A stretch of 64,000 nucleotides of DNA, taken from NCBI RefSeq assembly GCF_901709675.1, contig NC_051087.1, positions 14,812,067-14,876,066 of the forward strand, written 5' to 3'. Source of the DNA: Syngnathus acus (taxonomy: Eukaryota; Chordata; Actinopteri; Syngnathiformes; Syngnathidae). The notes below the pieces were generated by a model. The model saw only the letters and a list, made by a program, of their open reading frames with translations. It searched no databases and was not told the DNA's origin. Position numbers and translations under genes: made by a program. Shown here in pieces: positions 48,187-57,876 of this stretch (position 1 is its first letter; every line of letters starts with the position of its first letter).

Positions 48187-48544
48187 ACTCTCCAACAGCT
48201 TCGTACTCCAGGCTGTTAGGATCCTGAACTCGCTCCCCCTTTCTGCGTAGCGTCCTGTTCTTTGCGCTATGCTTACTGTCTGCTGTATGCGCACTGGCTC
48301 AGTTTTGCTCCTCTTATTTATTGGGTTATTTGTTTATTATTTATTCGTCGCTCATATTATTTGTTTATTATTTTTTATTTATTATTTATTGGTTGTGCCT
48401 TCTTGTTTTTATTTTGTGTCGTCTACTTGTATGTCTATCGTGTACTATGTCTCGTCACCGTGGGATAGAGGAAACGGAATTTCGGTTTCTTTGTGTGTCT
48501 TGACACATGTAGGGATTGACAATAAAGCTGACTTTGACTTTGAC
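48187..48544 (+). mobile_element. LINE 3' end (Rex1/CR1-like) inside a 5S spacer
   Basis: Starts ACTCTCCAACAGCTTCGTAC (an RT-tail reading) and ends GACAATAAAGCTGACTTTGACTTTGACTT, a fish LINE tail. It interrupts the spacer between AGCATTGTAG and TTTTACCGCTAGAGG, which are almost adjacent in the other two units. A (GATTCT)n run lies at 48065-48085. Confidence 0.7.
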
Positions 48545-48645
48545 TTTTACCGCTAGAGGGAAGGCTATAGACAGTGAATAAAGAACATGGCTCCCTGTGA
48601 ACTCAAAGCAGCAGTCTTTACTTGTAAAATAACCCAACACAACAC

Positions 48646-49380
48646 CAGAGATGGGACCAAGTCACACATGTGCAAGTCTCAAGTGACTCTCAAGTCTTAA
48701 CCTTCAAGTCTCAAGTAAGTCCCAAGTCATTTTTTTCTTGGGCAAGTCAAGTCATTAAATAGGTCAAGTCAAGTCCAAGTCCAGTCCAAGTCAAGTCCAA
48801 GTCAAGTCCTTAAATAGGTCAAGTCCAAGTCAAGTCACCTTATTATTGCAATTTTACCCGCAGAATCTGATTTTAGTAACGTGAAAAGACAAGATATAAG
48901 TAACTTTAAGTAACCATCATTGTCCAATGTGTCTAACCTGTTTAAAAAATATGACAATAATTTGGATTTGCACTGTAATTACTGATATTCAGTAAAATAC
49001 ACCATGGAATCAAACAAAAAAAGAAATTACCTCATACAATGATTGACAGTTCAATCTAAACAAATGAACGTCTGCCGACAGTGTCTGACACATTTGAGTT
49101 GCAAATAGGAAAAAATAATCTGAAAAAAATCTGAAAGAAGAAACACATTAAAGAGCATTAGAAACATTTTATGTTTCATCTGTAACATCTGGAGACACCA
49201 GAGCTCTATAAACTTCAAACGGACAAAGTCGTCTGGCTGTCTGAAATGTTTCTGTTGCATATCTTGCACTGTGCTGTCCGTCTTTTGCCGTCATAAAGGT
49301 AACTACGATAGCCGAAGGTACCGCTCCCGCTGACATGTTTGTGCATGTCTGATATAAAGAGGCGTGGTTCTCCAATAAAT
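48646..49380 (-). mobile_element. hAT-like element with CAAGTC subterminal repeats
   Basis: Begins CAGAGATGGGACCAAGTCAC, then dozens of CAAGTC/CAAGTCAAGTCC units to about 48840. The minus-strand frame near 49215-49375 (GYRSYLYDGKRRTAQCKICN) looks like a BED zinc finger of a hAT transposase. The right TIR was not found; the element is broken by the palindromic structure that follows. Confidence 0.6.
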
Positions 49381-50050
49381 GTGTAAGCGTAAAGCCAGAC
49401 TGAATGTGCTGGAAATGTTGGTGAAGAAAAGGAAGAAAAATAACTGAACATTATGACTGCACAGCAGCATGTACTGTCAAATCCGCACTTATTCCGGTGC
49501 ATTATGACTGCACAGCCGGCCCCTCCGATCCTCCTCTACTTCACGTCTGACAGTCCCAAAATCCAAACGCAAATCCCTTGGCGACGGAGCCTTCTCCTGC
49601 ACAGCACCCCGACTCTGGAACTCTCTCCCTCAATCTGTCTGCGACTCACCCTCACTCCCCATATTTAAGTCAATTCTAAAAATGGGGAAGAGGTAGCAGA
49701 TGAATAGGAGGGGGCCAAGAACTGAGCCTTGTGGGACCCCCTGTGTGACTGGGGAGAGGATGGATGTGTGGCCGGAGAGAGAGACAAACTGGTTCCTGTT
49801 GGTGAGATAAGAGGTGAGCCAGTCGAGTGTAGTGCCCTCAACACCTAGTTGACGTAGCCTTTGAAGAAGGATGGAGTAGTTCTCAGTGTCAAAGGCTGCG
49901 CTAAGGTCGAGTAGTAACAGGATGTTCAGGGCACCGGAATAAGTGCGGATTTGACAGTACATGCTGCTGTGCAGTCATAATGTTCAGTTATTTTTCTTCC
50001 TTTTCTTCACCAACATTTCCAGCACATTCAGTCTGGCTTTACGCTTACAC
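49381..50050. repeat. Perfect 120-bp inverted repeat around opposed LINE fragments
   Basis: 49381-49500 (GTGTAAGCGTAAAGCCAGAC ... ATTCCGGTGC) is the exact reverse complement of 49931-50050. The 430-bp spacer has an L2 LINE piece in plus orientation (49515-49674), then one in minus orientation (49675-49930). The 17-mer CATTATGACTGCACAGC of the left arm is repeated at the arm/spacer edge (49500-49516). Confidence 0.92.
49515..49930. mobile_element. Two head-on L2 LINE fragments
   Basis: Plus strand 49540-49670 reads the L2 ORF end (TPTLELSPS region; same stretch as 52680-52810 inverted). Minus strand 49930-49690 reads GALNILLLLDLSAAFDTEN and VTQGVPQGSVLGPLLF, the RT core, as at 53500-53740. 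The order is not that of a simple 5'-inverted (twin-primed) insertion. Confidence 0.8.
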
Positions 50051-50772
50051 TGTGAAATGGGAACATTAGTGTCTTCTTGTGGAGTTGAAGTGCTTGGTCG
50101 TGGTGCTCTTGTATATATCATTGAAGATTTATTCTTTAACAATATCATGACAATAGCCTAACATTAGCTTACATGTAACATCATGTTACTTTCTAAACCC
50201 ACATGCTTGTAAAAGTAAAAACGTACCTTCCGTTTCTGTGCAGCTCAGACTTTCAGAAAATAATGGCCGAAAGTATGTTATACATGATGGAAGAACTAAA
50301 ACAAGATGGAAGAACTTGAAAAAAATACCTCGAAAGATGATGTGGAATAACCGGGCCCTTTCATCAATGGTAGCTATCAGTGACGTGTGGTAAGGTTCAT
50401 GACTGGAGAGGCACTGTTGGAATAATTTAGCGGTGAAGACTCGGCCTGCCAGAACTGAGGCCTTATGTTTTACGAGTTGGACTCCTTTCGTTCAATTAAG
50501 TTCTTCTTATCTTATCTAGTTCCAGGGATGTCCTTTGACTCCCAATCAGTTTTATGTATCCTTCCTGTCCTTCTCTTATGCGTTTGTTAACTGCTGTGAG
50601 AGGCCTTCACTAGCGATGAGCAGAGCTCCTTTGCACAGGCAAAATGTTCTTTGTTTAGTTCAAAGGAACTTCTTTCCTTTTTGTTTAACTGTAGCTTTGA
50701 TTCATAGATTGTTATTGCTCGGAACTGGTTTTCTTTGGTAAGTGTTATAGAAAAAATGTACAGTTTGAAGTA

Positions 50773-51485
50773 CCGTTTTTTTCCGTGTATAATGCGCAAA
50801 ATTTAACTAATTTATTGTCCTAAAATCTGGGGTGCGCATTATACATGGGTACAAATTTTTTTAAATTTTTTTTTTTTTAAATTTTTTTTTTTTTTTTTTT
50901 TTTAAGAAAATCATGGTACACCAGGACTGACCGACAATAGTGTGTTTGTACTGTGCTCTGGTCATTTCGTCAAAGAAGGGATAATAGTCCTCTTCTCTTC
51001 TTGACTGACAATGAATGTGATAGTTTAATACAATCAGCAAATAACAAAATGCGTATTACAGGTAATATTTTATTTCACAACACTTTGCCTTGTTCCTTTC
51101 GTCTCTGCTGTTCACTTCAAACACGCTCCATACGAACGCAATGCTCTCGTATCAGACGCTTGCTCGATCACCTGCTCGTTTGCTGTCACAATGTACCCTA
51201 CACAAATCCGAAACATTTGTTGCGGCTCCGAGTCACGACGAGGGGCAAGTTTTGGTTTCCAAGGGTGTTTTTATTCCTCTTCAACGTCTCTCCCATACAG
51301 AGCCGCCTTTTTCACATGTCCGCACGTCACTTTCCTCTCTTTTCATCTGATCGCGGTGGTGCCTTTACGGGCAGTTGGAGAAATCAACGCCAACAAAAAA
51401 AATACATCCAGCCTAGTTAAGACCATACCAAAGACTATAAAAATGGGACCCATTGCCTCCCTGCGTGTGTGACGATCATTGGGAC

Positions 51486-51517
<32 letters not shown>

Positions 51518-51626
51518 AAAAATTGGGTGCGTATTATACATGGGTACAGGCTTTTTTCCAGCATCAACATGCCATTTTTAGGGTGCGTATTATACATGGG
51601 GGCGCATTATACACGGAAAAAAACGG
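50773..51626. mobile_element. TA-flanked MITE, TATAATGCGC family
   Basis: TA-CCGTTTTTTTCCGTGTATAA at the left, ACACGGAAAAAAACGG-TA at the right. ATTATACATGGG repeats lie near both ends. It has T-rich and A-rich runs at about 50852-50903 and 51487-51520. Confidence 0.88.
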
Positions 51627-52591
51627 TAGTTGCATATAAGTTATCCCATATTTACTCAATGTTTGTTTAAGGAACTGCATAAAAGTTACCTCACATTTAC
51701 TTAATGTGTGTTGAAGTGTTTAGGGTTAGTTACTCATTATTATTGTGTGTTGTGATAGTTTACCAAGAAGATAAACTTAGCAAACTTTAGTTGCATTGTT
51801 CCACAGGAAAGCGGCATTCAACGTGCTTCAAGTTATCTGATCACAGTCGAGGACAAGTCAGCCAACCATGGAGAAGACAGCCGGTTGAGGAAACAGGACA
51901 GACTCTGCAATTCCAGTGCTGGGGTCACGGGCCAACAATTAAATGCTGAATCACACCACACTACATTCCTTAGATAGGCAGCGTTGCTACAGTTCCAAAC
52001 CCCCTCCCTTTAGTGTAGCAATGCCTCTGTAACCAGGGCAACCAAAACATTAAAAAGAGGAAGGACTCAGAATTGATGGAGATTGTAACTGAGCTTCCTT
52101 TCTCTATCGTTCTCCTCGCGAGTAAACCTATCCTGGTTTTCTTCTCTTTGTTCCAGCGTGTGGTTTAATGTCTGATGGTACTTAAACCTGACAGGCAGTG
52201 ATGTCACCCCCTCTCCCCGGTTGAATTTGTCCGTGTCTCCTAACCGTGTCACAAAAAACATTGGGGAACGCTGCTCTAGAGTACCTTATTCATTATTTAA
52301 TTTGAACTATTTTAAAACCCTTGTGTGGTGTTCGGGTCCGTGGGACCCGTTTTCATTTTTTATTAAAAGAAAAATGATACAATGAATTAATTTTTCAACT
52401 GAGACTCACTGGCTTTGGCTCATTTTCTGTGAAGAACATATATAATAATAATAATAATAATAATAATTCATTAAATTTGTATAGCGCTTTTCAAACACCC
52501 AAAGACGCTTACAGGGAACAAGGCAAAGACATACATGAGGGGAGGGGGACGGGGAGGAAACAATCGGGTAAACTTAAGAAGAGGAAACCAG

Positions 52592-55189
52592 TTATGGGTA
52601 GGGGAGGTCATGCGCTTGGGAGAAGAGGTAAGTTTTTAGACGGGACTTAAATATGGGGAGTGTGGGTGAGTCACAGACAGACTGGGGGAGAGAGTTCCAG
52701 AGTCGGGGTGATGTGCAGGAAAAGGCTCTGTCACCGAAGGATTTGAGTTTGGTTTTTGGGACTGTCAGACGTGAAGTATTGGAGGATGGGAGGGGACGGT
52801 TGGGGCAGTAGGGGACAAGGAGGTCGGATAGGTAAGTGGGAGCCAGGTGGTGAAGGGCTTTGAAGGTGAGGAGGAGTATCTTGAAGATGATACGCTCCTT
52901 CATGGGGAGCCAGTGAAGAGAGTGGAGAACAGGAGTGATGTGTTCACGGGACCGGGTGTGGGTAAGGAGGCGGGCAGCAGAGTTTTGGACTAGTTGAAGT
53001 CGATGGAGTGAGTGAGCAGTGATTCCAGTGAGAAGGGAGTTGCAGTAATCAAGCCGGGATGAGATGAAGGCGTGGATGAGAGATTCAGCGGCAGGGAGAG
53101 AAAGGCAGTGCCGGATTTTAGCGATGCGTCGGAGGTGGAAGTAGGAGGTCTTGACAACTGAGCGAACATGAGGTTGAAAGGACAGTGTGGGGTCAAAAAT
53201 AACGCCAAGATTGCGTGCCAGAGGGGAGGGAGTGATGTTTGAGGAGTCGATGGTGAGTGTGATGGATCCAGTTTTGTTAAGGGAGGATTTAGTGCCTATG
53301 AGGAGGAGCTCTGTTTTGTCACTGTTGAGTTTGAGAAAGTTGTGGGTCAGCCATGCTTTTATTGTAGAGATGCAGGTTTCAAAATGAGTGAGGGAAGGGT
53401 TACGGGTTGGTGTCGTACGTATGTAGATCTGGGTGTCATCAGCGTAGCAGTGGAAGTCCAGATTGAGTTTGCGGATGACAGTACCAAGGGGAAAGAGGTA
53501 ACAGATGAATAGGAGGGGGCCAAGAACTGAGCCTTGGGGGACCCCTTGTGTAACTGGGGAGAGGATGGATGTGTGACCGGAGAGAGAGATGAACTGGTTT
53601 CTGTTGGTGAGGTAGGAGGTGAGCCAGTCGAGTGCAGTGCCCTTAACACCTAGTTGGCGCAGCCTTTGGAGGAGGATGGAATGGTTCACAGTGTCAAAGG
53701 CTGCGCTAAGGTCAAGTAGTAGTAGGATGTTGAGGGCACCAGAGTCTGCAGAAATGAGGAGATCGTTGGTGACTTTGACTAGAGCTGTTTCAGTGCTATG
53801 AAGTGGGCGGAATCCGGACTGGAAGGGTTCATAGAGGTTGTTGGACTGGAGATGGGTGTGGAGTTGGGCGGAGACAATGCGTTCTAGGGTTTTGGAAAGG
53901 AATGAAAGGTTGGAGATGGGACGGTAGTTGGAGAGGTTGAGTGGGTCCAAGGTGGGCTTTTTGAGGATGGGGGTGATGGCTGCAAGTTTATAGACAGTGG
54001 GAAAGTGGCCAAGGGATAAAGACTGATTAAAAAGGGTGGTGAGGTGGGGGAGGAGGACAGGGAGGCAGGCCTTAGTTAAGGTCGTTGGAAGAGGGTCGAG
54101 AGAGCAGGTGGTTGTCTTGGATGAGGTAATGATGTCTAGGATAGTGGAGGAGTCGACAAGGGAGAAGGCAGTGAGAGAGGGCAAGGGAGGGAGGTCAGGG
54201 AAGGGGGGCAGGAGGGCAGGGGAGGCGGGGGAGGAGGAGTTATTGATGGTGTCGGTCAGAGAACTGTTGATTTGGGCGATTTTGTTGTTAAAGTTGACAA
54301 GGAAGGAGTTACAGAGGGCGGGTGAGGAGGGTGGCTTGGTGACCGGTGGCTGGAGCAATTTGTTGACAGTGGAGAACAGTATGCGGGGGTTTCGGTTGGT
54401 GTTATTAATGAGAGATGAGAAGTAAGCAGATTTGGCAGCAAGAAGAGCATCACGATAGGAGGAGATGTGTTGTTTAAAGGTTTCAGCATGGACGGTGAGG
54501 CGGGTTCTTTTGTAGAGGCGTTCGAGTTGACGGCCAGTTTGTTTCATGGTGCGGAGTTCCGGTGTGTACCAAGGGGCAGAGTTAGTGAATGTAACAGAGG
54601 AAGTTTTCCAGGGGGCTAGGGAATCAAGGGAGTCAGAAAGGATGTTGTTGAGCGTGGTGGCAAGGTCGTCAGGGGAGGAAGAAGTGGGGTCGGAAGGAAG
54701 AGCAGAGGATAAGAGCTGGCAAAGCGTGATTGGGTTTACAGTCTTGATGTTGCGGTAGGAGATGGTGCGTTTTGTGGATTTATGAGGCGAGGGTAGAGGG
54801 GCAGAGAAGAGGATGCAGAGATGATCTGACAGTGGAACGGTGAGAGGACGGGGGTTGGATGTGAGTGGAAAGGAGGAGCATACTATATCCAGGGTGTGGC
54901 CTTTGGTGTGGGTGGGGAAGTTGATGTGCTGGGTGAGATGAAAGCAGTCCAGAAGGGAGATGAAGTCAGACGTCAGTGAAGCAGTTGGCTGGTCGATGTG
55001 GATGTTGAAGTCACCGATTAGTAGGAGGCGATAGGAGACTGAGGATACGATGGTGAGAAGTTCAGAGAGTTCAGAGAGAAAAGACGGATGAGACTTGGGG
55101 GGGCGGTAGATAAGAACAGCAGTAGTAGAGTTGGGGAGGGAAAAAGCGAGATATTCAAAGGATGAAATAGATGGGAGGTTGAGGTCCAA
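52592..55189 (-). CDS. L2 LINE ORF2: endonuclease (part) and reverse transcriptase
   Basis: 865 codons without a stop. APE-type endonuclease end: IGDFN at residues 58-62 and SDH at 121-123. RT domain: SNYRPISNLSF, FQSGFRPLHSTETAL, LDLSAAFDTVNHSILL, GVPQGSVLGPLLF and the catalytic YADD at about residue 582. The C-terminus has LWNSLPQSVCDS. Reading upstream in frame past 55189 continues the endonuclease (LNCRSLSNKS, SGRGGGIAV) but meets one TAA at about 55272, so the full ORF is broken once. Not a host gene. Confidence 0.9.
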   Translation of the reverse strand: MDLNLPSISSFEYLAFSLPNSTTAVLIYRPPKSHPSFLSELSELLTIVSSVSYRLLLIGDFNIHIDQPTASLTSDFISLLDCFHLTQHINFPTHTKGHTLDIVCSSFPLTSNPRPLTVPLSDHLCILFSAPLPSPHKSTKRTISYRNIKTVNPITLCQLLSSALPSDPTSSSPDDLATTLNNILSDSLDSLAPWKTSSVTFTNSAPWYTPELRTMKQTGRQLERLYKRTRLTVHAETFKQHISSYRDALLAAKSAYFSSLINNTNRNPRILFSTVNKLLQPPVTKPPSSPALCNSFLVNFNNKIAQINSSLTDTINNSSSPASPALLPPFPDLPPLPSLTAFSLVDSSTILDIITSSKTTTCSLDPLPTTLTKACLPVLLPHLTTLFNQSLSLGHFPTVYKLAAITPILKKPTLDPLNLSNYRPISNLSFLSKTLERIVSAQLHTHLQSNNLYEPFQSGFRPLHSTETALVKVTNDLLISADSGALNILLLLDLSAAFDTVNHSILLQRLRQLGVKGTALDWLTSYLTNRNQFISLSGHTSILSPVTQGVPQGSVLGPLLFICYLFPLGTVIRKLNLDFHCYADDTQIYIRTTPTRNPSLTHFETCISTIKAWLTHNFLKLNSDKTELLLIGTKSSLNKTGSITLTIDSSNITPSPLARNLGVIFDPTLSFQPHVRSVVKTSYFHLRRIAKIRHCLSLPAAESLIHAFISSRLDYCNSLLTGITAHSLHRLQLVQNSAARLLTHTRSREHITPVLHSLHWLPMKERIIFKILLLTFKALHHLAPTYLSDLLVPYCPNRPLPSSNTSRLTVPKTKLKSFGDRAFSCTSPRLWNSLPQSVCDSPTLPIFKSRLKTYLFSQAHDLPYP

Positions 55190-55410
55190 TTCAGTGATGG
55201 ATAGGGACCGCTTATGGAGGACAGCAATACCACCTCCTCGCCCAGAGAGGCGGGGTTTGGCGATGTAGCTTTAATTAGACGGAGTGGCTTGGTTGAGAGA
55301 AAAATAGTCCAGGGGCTGTTGCCATGTTTCACAGAGAAGGAGCAGATCCAAATTATTGTCCAATATTAGTTCGAAAATAACTAGTGATTTGTTGGAGAGG
55401 GAGCGACAGT

Positions 55411-55962
55411 TCAGCAGTGCGACGGAGATGGATGAAGGAGCGGGGGTGGGGGAGTGGAGATTGTTGAAGTTGACAGTACGGAAGGTGGGGGTGACGGGGG
55501 GCGAGAGTTAGTCCAGAAAGAGGGGATGGGTGAGCCATCAGGGAAATGTCGTTTAAAAGATAGTCCGGAGCTACGGTGGATGTAGCGGCGACGGCGGAGG
55601 ATCCCAGCCTTGCTGGCAGCTGAGGCAGCAGCAGCAGGGAGACGGTGATTATTGTTGAAATGATGAAGATCAGCAGCAGTGTAGACAAATGGACGAGAAG
55701 TTAGTGGAATGGAAGCCCGGAGTAGCAGAAGTGATAGTTCATGCAGGAGATGCGACGTCACAGCAGCAGGGAATAATCCAGAAAAAATGGAAAAAACGGC
55801 TAGTAGCTGGTTAACTAGAAGTTGGTAAGCAGTGAAATGCATGGAAGCAGCAGTGTACCGAGTCGTGATGTTGGTGGAGTGGGTGGTGGTGTTGGTCAAT
55901 CCCGACTGTACCCGTGCAAACGGCACGCCCCAGTGTGTCATGGCGGCACACAGCCGAGCCAC
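55411..55962 (-). CDS. L2 LINE upstream open frame
   Basis: 183 codons from MARLCAAMTHWGVPFARVQS, Ser/Thr/Pro-rich, ending HPSPSHC just where the endonuclease frame begins in another phase. Could be ORF1 or simply 5' region. No RNA-binding or zinc-knuckle motif seen. Confidence 0.35.
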   Translation of the reverse strand: MARLCAAMTHWGVPFARVQSGLTNTTTHSTNITTRYTAASMHFTAYQLLVNQLLAVFSIFSGLFPAAVTSHLLHELSLLLLRASIPLTSRPFVYTAADLHHFNNNHRLPAAAASAASKAGILRRRRYIHRSSGLSFKRHFPDGSPIPSFWTNSRPPSPPPSVLSTSTISTPPPPLLHPSPSHC

Positions 55963-56601
55963 GACCGGCGAGCTCGCAGCGAGCGGGTGCTCCCCCCGAG
56001 GACGCCGGCCAAGTGGCCAGCAAGTTGGGTTGGAGCCGTTTGCCGAGCCAAGAGCAAGCAGCTCCAGGCTCAGAGCCGGGAGGTAGGAGGGTCCGGTTGT
56101 GGGTTGGCTAGCTGGCTAGCGTAGCTCGTAGTCAGAGGGAACGGGATCGGAGAGGTGCGAGCAGAGCTCCAGAGATACGCGGTGGGCAGGAGAAAAGGCG
56201 AGAAAAATAAAACAAAAAAACGGGCACACTTGAAACGGGAAACACAAAACAGACAGGGGACAAACAAATAGATGACACGGTTCGGGGTAGAAGCGGCAGT
56301 CAACAGTCCAGACGCGAGCGTTGCTCTAACCCGGAAGACAAGAAAAGGGGGCGGGGTTCTAAAACTTGTGGACTTGTGGACTTGTGGATATCAGAATACA
56401 TATTTAATGACCACACACCATACACCCCCCTACACATTTCTATTCCATATAAGATGTCCACTGGACCCTGGGCTAATAGAAGTGTAGAAATTGATGTTCT
56501 GTGTACCACACAAACGCACCCACACGCACCCACACACGCGCACACACGCACAGCAGGCCTAGACAGGAGGAGGACAAAGTTTAGGTACACAGAACATCAG
56601 T

Positions 56602-56753
56602 GGGTCAAATGTGCGAGAAAATGAGAGCAGACAGTGTTGACAAACAATGTTGCAACCTTGTGTGGGAACCACAGGTGCAGAAACACAAAAGAAACAGTTC
56701 CCACACATTGTTTGTCAACACTGTCTGCTCTAATTTTCTCGCACATTTGACCC
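56602..56753. repeat. 48-bp inverted repeat, 55-bp spacer
   Basis: GGGTCAAATGTGCGAGAAAA ... GACAAACAATG at 56602-56650 is inverted at 56705-56753 with one mismatch. Just outside, GATGTTCTGTGTACC (56492-56506) is inverted at 56584-56598. Likely part of the piggyBac-like element's end region. Confidence 0.8.
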
Positions 56754-57876
56754 TCTGTCAATCTGCTACAAATTGGAGGCGGGACACTATAATTATAACT
56801 TTGCCAGTGTGGTTTCTTATCACATTCGATCAATATGGCCAAAAGGTACTCTGCGCAGAGGGCCCTGAAATTGATTTTGGAAGAGAGTGAAGTTTTGGAT
56901 TGTGATGTAGAGGGAGAGGATTCAGAAGAAGAGGTTTCAGATTTCTGAAAATTCAGTCTGACAGTGACTCAGAAGAAGATGATGAGATTGAGCATCAGCC
57001 AGTTCCAAAACAAACACGAGCCACAGGATCAGGCTGTCAGCAGCCAGCCCAAGGACCAAGCAGTCAGCAGCCAGCCCCAGGCCCAGAACAAGCCAATCAG
57101 CATAGAGCAAGTGAGGAAATATGGGTGTCAAAAAATTCTGGTCTAGCCAAGAAAAGAGCCACCCCGCAAGACTGCCAATGTGATAAGGATGAATGCAACC
57201 AAGGCCAACACGGATGGCAGTTACTCACACACAGGACATCAAGTCTTCTTTTTAGCTTTTCATCCCAGATTCCATCCAGGAAATTTCTCTTGACTGCACT
57301 AATTTAGAAGAAAGATGTGTTTTTGGAGAGAGGTGGAAGGTAATGAACCAAACCCTCCATTGTAAAACGAAATGTAAAAAACAAAAACAAATGTAAAACA
57401 AAATAAATGGATGACTGCTCCTCAGTTCTTCACTGTATATTTGAACTGGAGGTCACTTATTCTACAGGTGGGCGCATTAAGCATCCAGGGATCACTAGCG
57501 CCCCCTGTCATAAGGCTGGAGAAATTTTCTGTTGCCTCCTTTGGGTCTCTTTTCAAAGCCGTTTTGTTCATCTAAAGCAGTGCTTCTCAAATAGTGGGGC
57601 GCGCCCCCCTTGGGGGGCGCGGTGCAATACCTGGGGGGGCGCGTGTGACCCTGGGGAACAGGCTTTTTTTTTGGCAGTACTAGAATAAAGTGTAATTGCG
57701 CATTTACTACAGTAGGCGGCAGTGGCGCTCTCATTGTTACTTCTGTCACGTTTGCGACAGTGCAACATTTTGCGACTTACAAGACAACAGGTTTGCCTTG
57801 GTTAGCAGTGTTGAGTCAACAGAAAGCTCCGACTGCGTCCCGTCTATAGCCTCCGTTATTCAACATAACCACCAAC

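Larger units (their letters stand above)
46263..48645 (+). repeat. Tandem 5S rDNA array (three units, spacers of about 0.6 kb)
   Basis: Units start at 46433, 47138 and 47890 (spacing 705 and 752 bp). The spacer has CAGTGAATAAAGAGCATGGC, AACCCAACACAACACATTGC and a long T run. Each unit also carries an extra copy of the 5S 3' end (GGGAATACCAGGTGCTGAAAG) at about 46287, 46973 and 47719. The array is cut off at 48645 by a hAT-like element. Confidence 0.9.
52441..56395 (-). mobile_element. Nearly full-length L2-type LINE
   Basis: Minus orientation. The 3' end is at 52441, with a (TTA)n tail and GTATAGCGCTTTTC typical of fish L2 tails. The RT ORF is 55189-52592 and the endonuclease N-terminus extends upstream. 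A GC-rich 5' region with a 183-codon frame (55962-55411) reaches about 56330. ACATAT at 52438 and about 56399 may be the TSD. About 3.9 kb, one of the better preserved elements here. Confidence 0.85.
52316..57300 (+). mobile_element. piggyBac-like element, interrupted by a LINE
   Basis: Left part CCCTTGTGTGGTGTTCGGGT then CCGTGGGACCCG (52316-52440) resembles fish piggyBac-like ends. After the LINE, 56833-56948 reads MAKRYSAQRALKLILEESEV with an acidic stretch and a stop, like the N-terminus of piggyBac-derived transposases. No catalytic DDD part was recognised and the right end is not defined. Assignment tentative. Confidence 0.45.

Noticed and set aside
46996-48556. Open frames over the 5S repeats and LINE tail
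   Set aside because: They run through 5S rRNA, T runs and low-complexity LINE 3' sequence; not proteins.
49515-49930. Twin-primed (5'-inverted) LINE insertion
   Set aside because: The 3' piece ends toward the junction rather than at the outer border, and both sides carry the 120-bp arms, so the order does not fit simple twin priming.
54036-54425. Plus-strand frames opposite the L2 ORF
   Set aside because: Antisense shadows of the reverse-transcriptase gene.
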